This document shows positions 1 through 11,589 of a stretch of 64,000 bases of DNA, piece by piece. Source of the stretch: Cherax quadricarinatus. Its lineage: Eukaryota; Arthropoda; Malacostraca; Decapoda; Parastacidae. The notes under the pieces are model-generated. The model saw only the letters and a list, made by a program, of their open reading frames with translations, made no database searches and was not told the DNA's origin. Within the stretch, counting starts at the first letter, position 1, and every line of letters begins with the position of its first letter. Made by a program: the position numbers and the translations under genes. The stretch spans positions 12,339,865 through 12,403,864 of the forward strand of contig NC_091346.1 of NCBI RefSeq assembly GCF_038502225.1. The letters run 5' to 3'.

Positions 1-299
1 AGTAATCTCCAGACAAATTGGTGAGTGTTATTAACATAAATTCTCCTTCTGATATATAAATGTGTATATGTATTCATTAACTCAATTTAACATACAGTCC
101 ATATAATTTATATTAATAGTTTACCAGAATTACTGGAGACGTATTTCATTTGAGATTAATATAGGTCCAGAGTGACTTGTGGAAATATGAGAGTAGTAGG
201 TATCGATGGGGAACATTTTTTGCGACCTAGGATGTCCTAAAATTCCTACATGTCTCTGTAACTGATAAGAAATAATTATCTTTTTTACCAATTACTGGT
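1..299. other. AT-rich sequence, nothing recognised
   Basis: Moderately AT-rich unique-looking DNA. I see no open frame, repeat family or RNA gene in it. Confidence 0.5.
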
Positions 300-339
300 A
301 TGAATCTTATCAGATTCATCCAGGAAATTTTAATTTTCC

Positions 340-475
340 ACAGTAGTAGTAATAGCAGTAGTAGTAGCAGTAGTAATAGTTGTAGTAATAGTAGTAGTAC
401 TAGCAATACTAGTAGTGTTAGTAATGGGAGTAGTAGTGGTAGTTATAGTAGCAATAGTAGCAGTTGTTGTGCCAG
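340..475. repeat. (AGT/AGC)n trinucleotide microsatellite
   Basis: Imperfect AGT/AGC/AAT triplets. Read in frame they give a Ser/Asn run, which is a by-product of the repeat rather than a gene. Confidence 0.85.
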
Positions 476-479
476 GTTG

Positions 480-1605
480 GTGGGTGTAATGGTAGTGTAG
501 TGGCAGTGAGCAGTGGTAGAGTGGAGTGGTAGCAGTGCAGGTGGTGGCAGTAGTGAGTAGTGGTGCCAGTAAGTGGTGGTGGTGAGTGGCAGTGGGAGGC
601 AGTGAGTAGTGATGTGGTGGTGGTGCAGTGGGAAAGCAGTGGTGGTAATGGTAGTGGTGGTGGTGGAACTGGTAGGTGGAGGTGGTGGTAGGTGGTAGGT
701 GGGAGGCAGTGAAGGCTAGTGGTAGGTAGGTGGTAGGCAGTGGAGCAGTGGTATGTGGTAATAATGGTAGTGGAGACAGTAGCGGCAGTGGTAGTGAATG
801 GTAGTGGAGTAGCGGTGAAGCAGTGGTAGTGGAAGTGGTGGTGTGGTGGTGGCGGTGGGAGGCGGTGGTGGTGGAATGCCGTGGAGTGGCGGTGGAGGCA
901 GTGGTAGTAGTGGTGTGGTGGTGCAGTGGGAGCAGTCAGTGAGTAGTAATGGTGGTTAGGCAGTAGAACCCAGTGGTAGTGTAATGAAGTAGGTAGGTGT
1001 AGCAGTGGAAGCAGTGTGTAGTAGTTAGGTAGTGGTGGCAGGTGGGAGGCAGTAGTAGCGGTAATGGTAGTGGTAGTGGACAGTAGGAAAGGCAGTGGTG
1101 GTGGTGTGGTGGTGTGGTGGCAGTGGAGAGGTGGTAGGTGGTGGTAGTAGGTGGTGGAAGGAGCAGGTGGAGTAGTAATGAGTGGTGGTGGTGGTGGAGG
1201 TGCAGTGGTGGCGGTGGTGGTGGTGGTGGTGGTGGTGCGGTGGAGCCAGTGGTGTGGTTGTGGTGGTGGCAGGTGGAGGCGGTGGTGGTGGTGGTGGTGC
1301 TGGAGTGGTGGTGGTGAGCGTGGGAAGCAGTGGTGAATGGTGTGGTGGTGGTAGGTGGGTAGCAGTGGTAGCAGTAGTACTAGTGTGGTAGCAGTGAAGC
1401 AGTGGTAGTGGTAGTGAATAGCAGTATGGTGAAGTGAGCAGTAGGTGGTAGTAATGGTAGTGGATAGGTATCAGTAGAGTATTAGTGGCATAGGTAGTGG
1501 TAGTAGTGGTAGTGCAGTGGAAGGCAGTGGTAGTAGGTGTGGTAGGTGGTAGCCAGTGGGAAGCAGTGAGTGGTAGTAATAGGTAGGTGGCATAGGCAGG
1601 TGGTA
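480..1605. repeat. Degenerate GTG/GGT/AGTGG purine-rich repeat tract
   Basis: About 1.1 kb of irregular GTG, GGT and GCAGTGG motifs with no fixed period and almost no C-rich sequence on the plus strand. Phase is lost by frequent 1-2 base indels. The short Trp/Gly/Val-rich frames here follow from composition. Confidence 0.8.
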
Positions 1606-1609
1606 GTAG

Positions 1610-1801
1610 GTGGCAGGCAGTAGTAATGGCAGTAGTAGTAGTAATAGTAGTAGTAGTAGCAGTAGAAGCAGTAGTAGTAGTAATAGTAGTAGTAGTAGCA
1701 GTAGAAGCAGTAGTAGTAGTAATAGTAGTAGTAGTAGCAGTAGAAGCAGTAGTAGTAGTAATAGTAGTAGTAGCAGTAGAAGCAGTAGTAGTAGTAATAG
1801 T
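1610..1801. repeat. 39-bp higher-order array of AGT triplets
   Basis: Thirteen-triplet units (AGT, AAT, AGC and AGA variants in fixed order) repeat about four times, the last one shortened. The order of variants (GCAGTAGAAGC in each unit) shows unit-level duplication rather than simple slippage. Poly-Leu and poly-Tyr frames on the minus strand are artefacts of the repeat. Confidence 0.85.
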
Positions 1802-1994
1802 ACAAGGGTCAGCAAATACTTCGGTTCACGTTTAAAAATGTTTTTCTAACTAATTTTGGGCTACTGATTTCAAATGACAACTTAAGTTTGCTCCAGCATC
1901 AACAGTTTGGTGAAACAGACCTCCGGGTGAACTATTTCAGAACGACATATAAAGCATAGAGAAAATATTCCAGCAAAAACCTGACGATTAGTTT
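1802..1994. other. Non-repetitive spacer, nothing recognised
   Basis: Unique-looking spacer between the AGT array and the 26-bp satellite. No gene seen. Confidence 0.5.
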
Positions 1995-4900
1995 GAAGGC
2001 CGGTTAATACAGGACAGTGTTGCGGGAGTGTTACTGGACAGTGTTGCGGGAGAGTGTTACTGGACAGTGTTGCGGGGGAGTGATACTGGACAGTGTTGCG
2101 GGAGAGTGTTACTGGACAGTGTTGCGGGAGAGTGATACTGGAACGCATGTTGCGGGAGGTAAAATTGATACAGAACAGTGTTGCGGGAGGAGTGAATACT
2201 AGGACAGTGTTGCAGGAAGTGATACTGGAGCAGTATTGCAGGGAAGTGATACTGGACAGTGTTGCGGGAGAGTGATACTAGGACAGTATTTGCCAGGGAG
2301 GAAGTAATGCTGGAACAGTATTTGCCGGAAGTGATACTGGAAGCAGTGTTGCCGGAGAAATGATACTATGGACAGTATTGCAGGGAGAAGTGATACTAGG
2401 ACAGTATTTGCGGGAGAAGTGATACTGGAACAGTATTTGCGGGAGGATAACTGGCACCGTGAGGACAGTGATTACGGAACAGGAGAGCAGGATTATTGCT
2501 GGAACCAGTGTTGCGGGAAGTGATTACTGGAACAGTATTTGCGGAAGGTAATACGCTAGGACAGTGTTGCGGGAGGAAGTGATTACTGGACAGTGTTGCA
2601 GGAAAGGGTGATACTAGGACAGTATTTACCTGGGAGTGATACTGGACAGTGTTGCATGGAGAAGTGATACTAGGACAGTGTTGCGGGAAGGTGATACTGG
2701 AACAGTGTTGCAGGGAGTGATACTGGAACAGTATTGCAGTTGATACTGGGAACCCAGTGTTGCGGGAGAAGTACTGGAGCAGTGTTGCCGGGAGTGATAC
2801 CAGGACAGTGTTACTAGGAGAAGTGATACTGGACAGTGTTGCCAGGGAAAGTGATACTGGAACAGATATTTTGCAGGAAGAAGTGATACTAGGACAGTGT
2901 TACGGGAAGATGTAATACTGAACAGTATTTGCCAGGGAGAAGTGAATACTGGAACGATGTTGCCAGAAGGAAGTGATACTGGAACGAGTGTTGCGGGGAA
3001 GTGATGCACAGGACGAGTGTTGCAGGGGAAAAGTGATACTGGACAGTATTTGCGGGAGAGGTGATACTGGAACAGATGTTGCAGGAAGAGGTGATACTGG
3101 AACCAGTGTTGCAGGGAAGGTGATACTGGACAGTATTTGCGAAAGTGATACTGGACAGTGTTGCGGGGAGGTAATGCTGGACAGTGTTGCGGGCAGGTGA
3201 TACTAGGACAGTATTGCAGAGGTGATACTGGAACGAGTATTTGCGAGGGCAGAGTGACTAGGACAGTGTTGCGGGGAGGTGAATACTAAGACAACAGTAT
3301 TGCCCAGGAAGGTGAATGCACAGAACAGTGTTGCGGGAAGTATTACTAGGACCAGTCTTTGCGGGAAGAAGTGATACTCAGACAGTATTGCGGGAAGTGA
3401 TACTGGACAGTATGCAGGAGGTGATACTAGGACAGTGTTGCAGAGGTAATTACTGGACAGTGCTGAGTGATAGACTGGCAGTATTTGCGGAAGTGAATAC
3501 AGGACAGTATTATTTGCGGGAAGAAGATGACTAGGAACAGTGTTGCGGAAGGAGAGTACTAGGACAGTATTTGCCAGAGAGGAAGTGATACTGGAACGAG
3601 TATTTGCAGGGAGAGTGATACTGGAACGAGTATTTGCGGGATGGATACACTGGACAGTATTTGCCGAGGAAGTGAATACAGGACAGTGTTGCAAGAGGTA
3701 GACAGAACGAGTATTTGAGGAAGTGATACTGGGACAGGTATTGCGAGAGTAAGTATGCAGGAACAGTGTTGCGAGAAAGTATACTGGAACAGTGTTGCAG
3801 AGAAGGTAATGCAGGAACAGTATTGCGGAAGGGTGATAACTGGAACAGGTGTTGCAGAAAGTAATGCTAGGACAGTGTGCAGAGGAGGGAAGTGATACTG
3901 GATGCAGTGTTGCCAGAAAGTGATACTAGAACGAGTGTTGCAGAAGTGATACTAGACAGTGTTGCGGGAAGAAGTAATACTAGAACAGTATTTGCCAGGG
4001 AGAGTGATACTGGAGCCAAGTGTTGCAGAAGTGATACTGAAGAACAGTATTGCAGAAGGTGAATACTGGAAGACAGTATTGCGACAAAGGTAATGCTAGA
4101 ACAGTATTTGCTGAGGTAATGCTGGAACAGTGTTGCGGGAGGGCATACTAGAACAGATATTGCAGAAAAGTGATAACTAGACAGTGTTGAGAGAAAGTGA
4201 TACTGAACAGTGAGCAGTATTACACAAGACGAATGTTGCCGGGAAGTAAATACTAGACAGTGTTGCAGGAGAGTGATACTGGAACAGTATTTTGCAAGAA
4301 GAAGTATACTAGAACAGTACTGCAGAGAGTGATACTGGAGCAGTACTGCGGAAATGTATTACTGGAACAGTGTTGGCCGAGGAAGTGAATACTAGACAGT
4401 ATTGCAGAGGAAGTGATACTAGGAACAGTATTGCAGAAGTGATACTAGAACGAGTATTTGCAGGAAAGTGAATACTGGAACAGTGTTTGCAGGAGAGGTG
4501 ATACTGGGAACAGATATTGCGAGGAAAGTGAATACTAGAACAATTGATGTTGCAGGAGAAAGTGATACTGGAACAGTATTGCGAGGAAATGATACTGGGA
4601 ACAGATATTTGCGAGAGTTGAATACTAGACAGTATTGTAGGGTAAGTGATTACTGGAGCAGTATTTGCCGAAAGTAAATAACTAGGACAGTATTGCGAAG
4701 AGGTAAATACTGAGGACAGTGTTGCGAAGGATGATACTGAGACAGTGTTGCGGGAGGGGAAAGTGATACTAGACAGTGTTGCACTGAAGGAAGTGATACT
4801 GGAACGAGTGTTGCGAGGAGTGAATGAACTACAGTTACAGGTGATTACTGGGCAAGGTATTGCGGAAGGTATTACTGAAGCAGTGTTGCAGGGGAGGTGA

Positions 4901-5935
4901 TACTGGAACGAGGTGTTGCCGGGAGTGATACTGAACAGTGTTGCCAGGGGAAGGTGATGGCTACAGTGTTGCGAAGGTATTACTGGACAGTATTGCAGAG
5001 AAGTGATACTACAGACAGTGTTGCGAAGGTTGCAGGGGAAGGTGATACTAGGACAGTGTTGCGGGGGTGATACTGAACAGTGTTGCAGAGGGGAGTGACT
5101 CTGGACAGTATTTCCAGGGAAGTGATACAGGAACCAGTGTTGCGGGAAGTGATACTGGACAGTGTTGCAGGGAGTGACTCTGGAGCAGTGTTTCGGGAGT
5201 GATACTACAGACAGGTTGCGGGAGGGGGTGATACTGGAACAACAGTGTTGCGAAGGGGGTGACTCACAGGACAGTGTTTCGGGAAGTGATGCACAGGACG
5301 AAGTGTTGCAGAGGGATGATGAACTGAACAGTATTTACGGGGAAGTGATACTGGAACAAGTGATTGCCGAAGGAGTGATACTGAACACTGGTGTTGCGGG
5401 GAAGTGATACTGGACAGTATTTGCGAGGGAAGTGACTGGACAGTATTTGCCGGAGAAGGGGTGATACTGGAGCCCAGTGTTGCAGAGAAGGTTGCAGGGA
5501 AGTGATACTGGACAGTATTTGCGGGGAAGTGATACTGAACAGTGTTGCAGGGAAATGGACTCTGGACAGTGTTTCCAGAAAGGGGTGATTACACGGACAG
5601 TATTGCAGGGATGAGTGCTGGACAGGTGTTGCGGGGAGGTGACTCTGGACAGTGTTTCGAAGGGGTGATACTGGACAGTGTTGCGAGGGAGTGATACTGA
5701 ACAGTGTTACAGGGAAGTGACTCTGGACAGTGTTTCCGAAGAGAAGTGATACAGGACAGTGTTGCAGGAGAGTGATGACGGACGAGTGTTGCAGGAGTGA
5801 CTCTGGACAGTATTTCGAGGAGTGATACTGAGGACAGTATGCGAGTGATACTGAACAGTGTTGCAGGGGAGTGACTCTGGGGCAGTATTTCCGAGAGATG
5901 ATACACAGACAGTGTTGCGGGGAGAGTATTACTGA
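1995..5935. repeat. 26-bp satellite, degenerate flank
   Basis: Repeats related to the 26-bp unit containing ATACTGGACAGTGTTG, but with heavy single-base indels (TGTTGCGGGAG against TATTTGCGGGAG, GGAACAG against GGACAG). Spacing drifts between about 24 and 32 bp. It grades into the uniform array near 5.9 kb. Long minus-strand frames begin to open only where indels become rare. Confidence 0.9.
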
Positions 5936-7234
5936 ACAGTGTTGCGGGAGAGTGATACAGGACAGTGTTGCGGGAGAGTGATACAGGAAATTGTTGTGGG
6001 AGAGTGATACAGGACAGTGTTGTGGGAGAGTGATACAGGAAATTGTTGTGGGAGAGTGATATTGGACAGTGTTGTGGGAGAGGGATAGAGGACAGTGTTG
6101 TGGGAGAGTGATACAGGACAGTGTTGTGGGAGAGTGATATTGGACAGTGTTGTGGGAGAGGGATACAGGACAGTGTTGTGGGAGAGGGATACAGGACAGT
6201 GTTGCGGGAGAGGGATACAGGACAGTGTTGTGGGAGAGGGATACAGGACAGTGTTGTGGGAGAGGGATACAGGACAGTGTTGTGGGAGAGGGATACAGGA
6301 CAGTGTTGTGGGAGAGGGATACAGGACAGTGTTGTGGGAGAGTGATACTGAACGGTGTTGTGGGAGAGGGATACAGGACAGTTTTGTGGGAGAGTGATAC
6401 TGGACAGTGTTGTGGGAGAGGGATACAGGACAGTGTTGTGGGAGAGTGATACTGGACAGTGTTGTGGGAGAGGGATACAGGACAGTGTTGTGGGAGAGTG
6501 ATACTGGACAGTGTTGTGGGAGAGGGATACAGGACAGTGTTGTGGGAGAGTGATTCTGGACAGTGTTGCGGGAGAGTGATACTGGACAGTGTTGTGGGAG
6601 AGTGATACTGGACAGTGTTGTGGGAGAGGGATACAGGAAAGTGTTGCGGTGGAGTGATACAGGACAGTGTTGCGGGGGAGTGATACTGGACAGTGTTGTG
6701 GGAGAGGGATACAGGAAAGTGTTGCGGTGGAGTGATACAGAACAGTGTTGCGGGAGAGTGATACTGGACAGTGTTGTGGGAGAGGGATACAGGAAAGTGT
6801 TGCGGTGGAGTGATACAGGACAGTGTTGCGGGGGAGTGATACTGGACAGTGTTGTAGGAGAGTGATACTGGACAGTGTTGCGGGGGAGTGATACTGGACA
6901 GTGTTGTAGGAGAGTGATACTGGACAGTGTTGTGGGAGAGTGATACTGGAGAGTGTTGCGGGAGAGTGATACTGGACAGTGTTGCGGGAGAGTGATACTC
7001 GACAGTGTTGTGGGAGAGGGATACAGGACATTGTTGTGGGAGAGTGATACTGGACAGTGTTGCGGGAGAGTGATACTGGACAGTGTTGCGGGAGAGTGAT
7101 ACTGGACAGTGTTGCGGGAGAGTGATACTGGACAGTGTTGCGGGGGAGTGATACTGGACAGTGTTGCGGGAGAGTGATACTGGACAGTGTTGCGGGGGAG
7201 TGATACTGGACAGTGTTGCGGGAGAGTGATACTG
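5936..7234. repeat. 26-bp satellite, homogenised block 1
   Basis: Regular 26-bp tandem array. Variant classes (GAGTGATAC/GAGGGATAC, TTGCGGG/TTGTGGG) occur in runs and alternations, so there is higher-order structure. The minus-strand unit has no stop codon in any phase, and 26 is not a multiple of 3. All three minus frames are therefore open and encode the same 26-residue cycle, which explains the overlapping open frames of 455 to 673 codons. Confidence 0.95.
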
Positions 7235-7399
7235 GACAGTTGTGATGAATGGTTTGAAAAACCGACAATTTGAAGATTGAGACACTTATGCAGCATATGG
7301 GAATCTTTATTCAGGATTGATGGACTGAACTCATCGACTCCAGGCTGAGGGACTGATTACCTCATACTCCTCCTCTCCATACGCCTTCCTCTTTGTATT

Positions 7400-7434
7400 G
7401 GACTGATGAAGCCACTGTGTGGCGAAACGCTTCC
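7400..7434 (+). ncRNA. Hammerhead-ribozyme-like motif 1 (stem III changed)
   Basis: Stem I half GGA (7400-7402), core CTGATGA (7403-7409), one extra A, stem II GCCAC-TGT-GTGGC (7411-7423), core GAAA (7424-7427), then ACGC instead of ACGT, then TTCC. The final C of ACGC removes the self-complementary ACGT and the expected U at 16.1, so this copy may be inactive. The fold is inferred by eye. Confidence 0.55.
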
Positions 7435-7776
7435 TGAATAAAGATTCCCATATGCTGCATAAGTGTCTCAATCTTCAACTTGTCGGTTTTTCAAACCATT
7501 CATCACAACTGTCAGACACTGCAGCATCATGGGATCTTCTTACAAAGAATTCTTCAACACTTGTTCAACCTTTGGACGAAGACCTACTTCGACTAGTGGA
7601 TGGTACCACTATGACCCCGCCTCCGCCTGCTTCACCTCACCTCACTACAGTATATAAGCCATGTCTACGGCCTATGCTGTACATTCTACAAGATTGATGG
7701 ACTGAACACATCGACTCCAGGTTGAGGAACTGATTACCTCATACTCCTCCTCTCCTTACGCCTTCCTCTTTCTATT

Positions 7777-7811
7777 GGACTGATGAAGCCACTGTGTGGC
7801 GAAACGTTTCC
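7777..7811 (+). ncRNA. Hammerhead-ribozyme-like motif 2
   Basis: GGA (7777-7779), CTGATGA (7780-7786), one A, GCCAC-TGT-GTGGC (7788-7800), then GAAACGTTTCC (7801-7811). GGA can pair with TCC as stem I. GAAACGTTTC is self-complementary, so stem III could form between two molecules, as in minimal dimeric hammerheads. The predicted cleavage follows GTT. The single A between the core and stem II departs from the textbook form. Confidence 0.65.
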
Positions 7812-7852
7812 TGAATAAAGATTCCCATATGCTGCATAAGTGTCTCAATCTT

Positions 7853-10310
7853 CGATACTGGACAGTGTTGTGGGAGAGGGATACAGGACAGTGTTGCGGG
7901 AGAGTGATACTGGACAGTGTTGCGGGAGAGTGATACTGGACAGTGTTTTGGGAAAGTGATACTCCACAGTGTTGTGGGAGAGTGATACTAGACAGTGTTG
8001 TGGGAGAGTGATTCTGGACAGTGTTGCGGGAGATGGATACAGGACATTGTTGTGGGAGAGTGATACTGGACAGTGTTGCGGAGGAGTGATACTGGACAGT
8101 GTTGCGGGGGAGTGATACAGGACAGTGTTGCGGGGGAGTGATACTGGACAGTGTTGCGGGGGAGTGATACTGGACAGTGTTGCGGGGTTGCGGGGGAGTG
8201 ATACTGGACAGTGTTGCGGGGGAGTGATACTGAACAGTGTTGCGGGGAAGTGACTCTGGACAGTGTTTCGGGGGAGTGATACAGGACAGTGTTGCGGGAG
8301 AGTGATACTGGACAGTGTTGCGGGGGAGTGACTCTGGACAGTGTTTCGGGGGAGTGATACTGGACAGTGTTGCGGGGGAGTGATACTGAACAGTGTTGCG
8401 GGGGAGTGACTCTGGACAGTGTTTCGGGGGAGTGATACAGGACAGTGTTGCGGGAGAGTGATACTGGACAGTGTTGCGGGGGAGTGATACTGGACAGTGT
8501 TGCGGGGGAGTGATACTGGACAGTGTTGCGGGGGAGTGATACTGGACAGTGTTGCGGGGGAGTGATACTGGACAGTGTTGCGGGGGAGTGATACTGGACA
8601 GTGTTGCGGGGGAGTGATACTGGACAGTGTTGCGGGAGAGTGATACAGGACAGTGTTGCGGGAGAGAGATACAGGACAGTGTTGTGGGAGAGTGATACAG
8701 GACAGTGTTGCGGGAGAGTGATACAGGACAGTGTTTCGGGAGAGTGATACAGGAAATTGTTGTGGGAAAGTGATACAGGACAGTGTTGTGGGAGAGTGAT
8801 ACAGGAAATTGTTGTGGGAGAGTGATACAGGACAGTGTTGTGGGAGAGTGATACAGGAAATTGTTGTGGGAGAATGATACAGGACAGTCTTGTGGGAGAG
8901 TGATACAGGAAATTGTTGTGGGAGAGTGATACAGGACAGTGTTGTGGGAGAGTGATACAGGACAGTGTTGTGGGAGAGTGATACAGGACAGTGTTGCGGG
9001 AGAGTGATATTGGACAGTGTTGTGGGAGAGTGATACAGGACAGTGTTGTGGGAGAGTGATACAGGAAATTGTTGTGGGAGAGTGATACAGGACAGTGTTG
9101 TGGGAGAGTGATACAGGAAATTGTTGTGGGAGAGTGATACAGGACAGTGTTGTGGGAGAGTGATACAGGAAATTGTTGTGGGAGAGTGATATTGGACAGT
9201 GTTGTGGGAGAGGGATAGAGGACAGTGTTGTGGGAGAGTGATACAGGACAGTGTTGTGGGAGAGGGATACAGGACAGTGTTGTGGGAGAGGGATACAGGA
9301 CAGTGTTGTGGGAGAGGGATACAGGACAGTGTTGTGGGAGAGGGATACAGGACAGTGTTGCGGGAGAGGGATACAGGACAGTGTTGGGGAGAGGGATACA
9401 GGACAGTGTTGTGGGAAAGGGATACAGGACAGTGTTGCGGGAGAGGGATACAGGACAGTGTTGCGGGAGAGGGATACAGGACAGTGTTGTGGGAGAGGGA
9501 TACAGGACAGTGTTGTGGGAAAGGGATACAGGACAGTGTTGCGGGAGAGGGATACAGGACAGTGTTGCGGGAGAGGGATACAGGACAGTGTTGTGGGAGA
9601 GGGATACAGGACAGTGTTGCGGGAGAGGGATACAGGACAGTGTTGCGGGAGAGGGATACAGGACAGTGTTGCGGGAGAGGGATACAGGACAGTGTTGCGG
9701 GGAGTGATACTGGACAGTGTTGCGGGGGAGTGAAACTGGACAGTGTTGTGGGAGAGGGATACAGGACAGTGTTGCGGGGGAGTGATACTGGACAGTGTTG
9801 TGGGAGAGGGATACAGGACAGTGTTGTGGGAGAGTGATACAGGACAGTGTTGCGGGGGAGTGATACTGGACAGTGTTGCGGGGGAGTGATACTGGACAGT
9901 GTTGTGGGAGAGTAATACAGGACAGTGTTGCGGGGGAGTGATACAGGACAGTGTTGCGGGGGAGTGATACTGGACAGTGTTGTAGGAGAGTGATACTGGA
10001 CAGTGTTGCGGGGGAGTGATACTGGACAGTGTTGTAGGAGAGTGATACTGGACAGTGTTGTGGGAGAGTGATACTGGAGAGTGTTGCGGGAGAGTGATAC
10101 TGGACAGTGTTGCGGGAGAGTGATACTCGACAGTGTTGTGGGAGAGGGATACAGGACATTGTTGCGGGGGAGTGATACTGGACAGTGTTGTAGGAGAGTG
10201 ATACTGGACAGTGTTGTGGGAGAGTGATACTGGACAGTGTTGCGGGAGAGTGATACTGGACAGTGTTGCGGGAGAGTGATACTGGACAGTGTTGCGGGAG
10301 TGATACAGGA
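7853..10310. repeat. 26-bp satellite, homogenised block 2
   Basis: Regular 26-bp array with clear sub-blocks: a TTTCGGGGGAGTGA variant near 8.25-8.45 kb, a 52-bp alternation of GGACAGTGTTG and GGAAATTGTTG units near 8.74-9.19 kb, and a run of GAGGGATACAGG units near 9.2-9.7 kb. The three overlapping minus-strand open frames of 786-894 codons and the plus-strand ones up to 212 codons are periodic by-products. Confidence 0.95.
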
Positions 10311-10478
10311 CAATTTGAAGTGACACTTATGCAGCGGGGTTTCGCCACACAGTGATACTGGACAGTAATCAGTCCCTCTGCCTGGAGCGATGTGGGAGAG
10401 TGATACTGGACTGTAGTGAGGTGAGGTGCGGAGGGGGGTCATAGTGATACTGGACAGTGTTGCGGGAGAGTGATACTG
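10311..10478 (-). mobile_element. Shredded inverted copy of the foldback element
   Basis: Short pieces of the element appear in reverse orientation and in the correct reverse order: CAATTTGAAG plus ACACTTATGCAGC, then TTTCGCCACACAGTG (the hammerhead segment), then TAATCAGTCCCTC with CCTGGAG, then CTGTAGTGAGGTGAGGTG with GGGGTCATAGTG. Pieces are joined directly or by satellite words such as GATACTGGACAG. Either a deletion-riddled inverted copy or a consensus artefact where reads from a palindromic region were mixed. Confidence 0.6.
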
Positions 10479-10643
10479 GACAGTTGTGATGAATGGTTTG
10501 AAAAACCGACAATTTGAAGATTGAGACACTTATGCAGCATATGGGAATCTTTATTCAGGATTGATGGACTGAACTCATCGACTCCAGGCTGAGGGACTGA
10601 TTACCTCATACTCCTCCTCTCCTTACGCCTTCCTCTTTGTATT

Positions 10644-10678
10644 GGACTGATGAAGCCACTGTGTGGCGAAACGCTTCC
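10644..10678 (+). ncRNA. Hammerhead-ribozyme-like motif 3 (stem III changed)
   Basis: Same layout as motif 1: GGA, CTGATGA at 10647-10653, stem II GCCAC-TGT-GTGGC, GAAACGC, TTCC. It shares the ACGC change with motif 1, as expected for a duplicated copy. Confidence 0.5.
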
Positions 10679-11020
10679 TGAATAAAGATTCCCATATGCT
10701 GCATAAGTGTCTCAATATTCAACTTGTCAGTTTTTCAAACCATTCATCACAACTGTCAGACACTGCAGCATCATGGGATCTTGTTACAAAGAATTCTTCA
10801 ACACTTGTTCAACCTTTGGACGAAGACCTACTTCGACTAGTGGATGGTACCACTATGACCCCGCCTCCGCCTGCTTCACCTCACCTCACTACAGTATATA
10901 AGCCACGTCTACGGCCTATGCTGTACATTCTACAAGATTGATGGACTGAACACATCGACTCCAGGTTGAGGAACTGATTACCTCATACTCCTCCTCTCCT
11001 TACGCCTTCCTCTTTGTATT

Positions 11021-11055
11021 GGACTGATGAAGCCACTGTGTGGCGAAACGTTTCC
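11021..11055 (+). ncRNA. Hammerhead-ribozyme-like motif 4
   Basis: Same layout as motif 2, with CTGATGA at 11024-11030 and GAAACGTTTCC at 11045-11055. The core, stem I (GGA/TCC), stem II and the palindromic ACGT are all present. Confidence 0.6.
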
Positions 11056-11096
11056 TGAATAAATATTCCCATATGCTGCATAAGTGTCTCAATCTT

Positions 11097-11589
11097 CGAT
11101 ACTGGACAGTGTTGTGGGAGAGGGATACAGGACAGTGTTGTGGGAGAGTGATACTGGACAGTGTTGTGGGAGAGTGATACTGGACAGTGTTGCGGGAGAG
11201 TGATACTGGACAGTGTTTTGGGAAAGTGATACTCCACAGTGTTGTGGGAGAGTGATACTGGACAGTGTTGTGGGAGAGTGATTCTGGACAGTGTTGCGGG
11301 AGATGGATACAGGACATTGTCGTGGGAGAGTGATACTGGACAGTGTTGCGGGGGAGTGATACTGGACAGTGTTGCGGGGGAGTGATACAGGACAGTGTTG
11401 CGGGGGAGTGATACTGGACAGTGTTGCGGGAGAGTGATACTGGACAGTGTTGCGGGAGAGTGATACTGGACAGTGTTGCGGGGGAGTGATACTGGACAGT
11501 GTTGCGGGAGAGGGATACAGGACAGTGTTGCGGGGGAGTGATACTGGACAGTGTTGCGGGAGAGTGATACTGGACAGTGTTGCAGGAGA
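11097..11589. repeat. 26-bp satellite, homogenised block 3
   Basis: Regular 26-bp units. The first ten or so match the units after the first foldback copy, including rare variants, which confirms the 3.24-kb duplication. Confidence 0.93.

Larger units (their letters stand above)
7235..7852. mobile_element. Foldback element copy 1 with hammerhead-like motifs (Penelope-type terminus)
   Basis: A 618-bp non-satellite block in the 26-bp array. Near-perfect 82-bp inverted arms (7235-7316 and 7432-7513) flank a spacer of about 115 bp. A second, similar 3' segment follows, ending at GTGTCTCAATCTTCG. Two direct copies of a hammerhead-like core plus CTGAATAAAGATTCCCATATGC are present. The structure and the AATAAA-like tail recall terminal repeats of Penelope-like elements, which are known to carry hammerhead motifs. 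No reverse transcriptase is present, so this would be a non-autonomous or terminal-only copy. A near-identical block lies exactly 3,244 bp downstream. Confidence 0.65.
10479..11096. mobile_element. Foldback element copy 2 with hammerhead-like motifs
   Basis: Near-identical to the block at 7235-7852 at a constant offset of 3,244 bp. Flanking satellite units share private variants in both places (for example GTTTTGGGAAAGTGATACTCC and AGATGGATACAGGACATTG), so element and satellite were duplicated together as one higher-order unit. Confidence 0.7.

Noticed and set aside
300..1600. Possible telomeric or centromeric repeat
   Set aside because: No TTAGG-type telomere units. The GTG-rich tract has no fixed unit, so I cannot assign a chromosomal role.
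1471..1849. Poly-Leu, poly-Tyr and Ser/Asn frames
   Set aside because: Translation of an AGT triplet repeat in different phases.
5264..10529. Long overlapping minus-strand open frames (455-894 codons) with HCPVSLSRNTVQYHSPATLS cycles
   Set aside because: The 26-bp unit lacks stops on that strand in every phase, so all three frames are open with the same cyclic peptide. No start context, no splice logic and no codon-level constraint.
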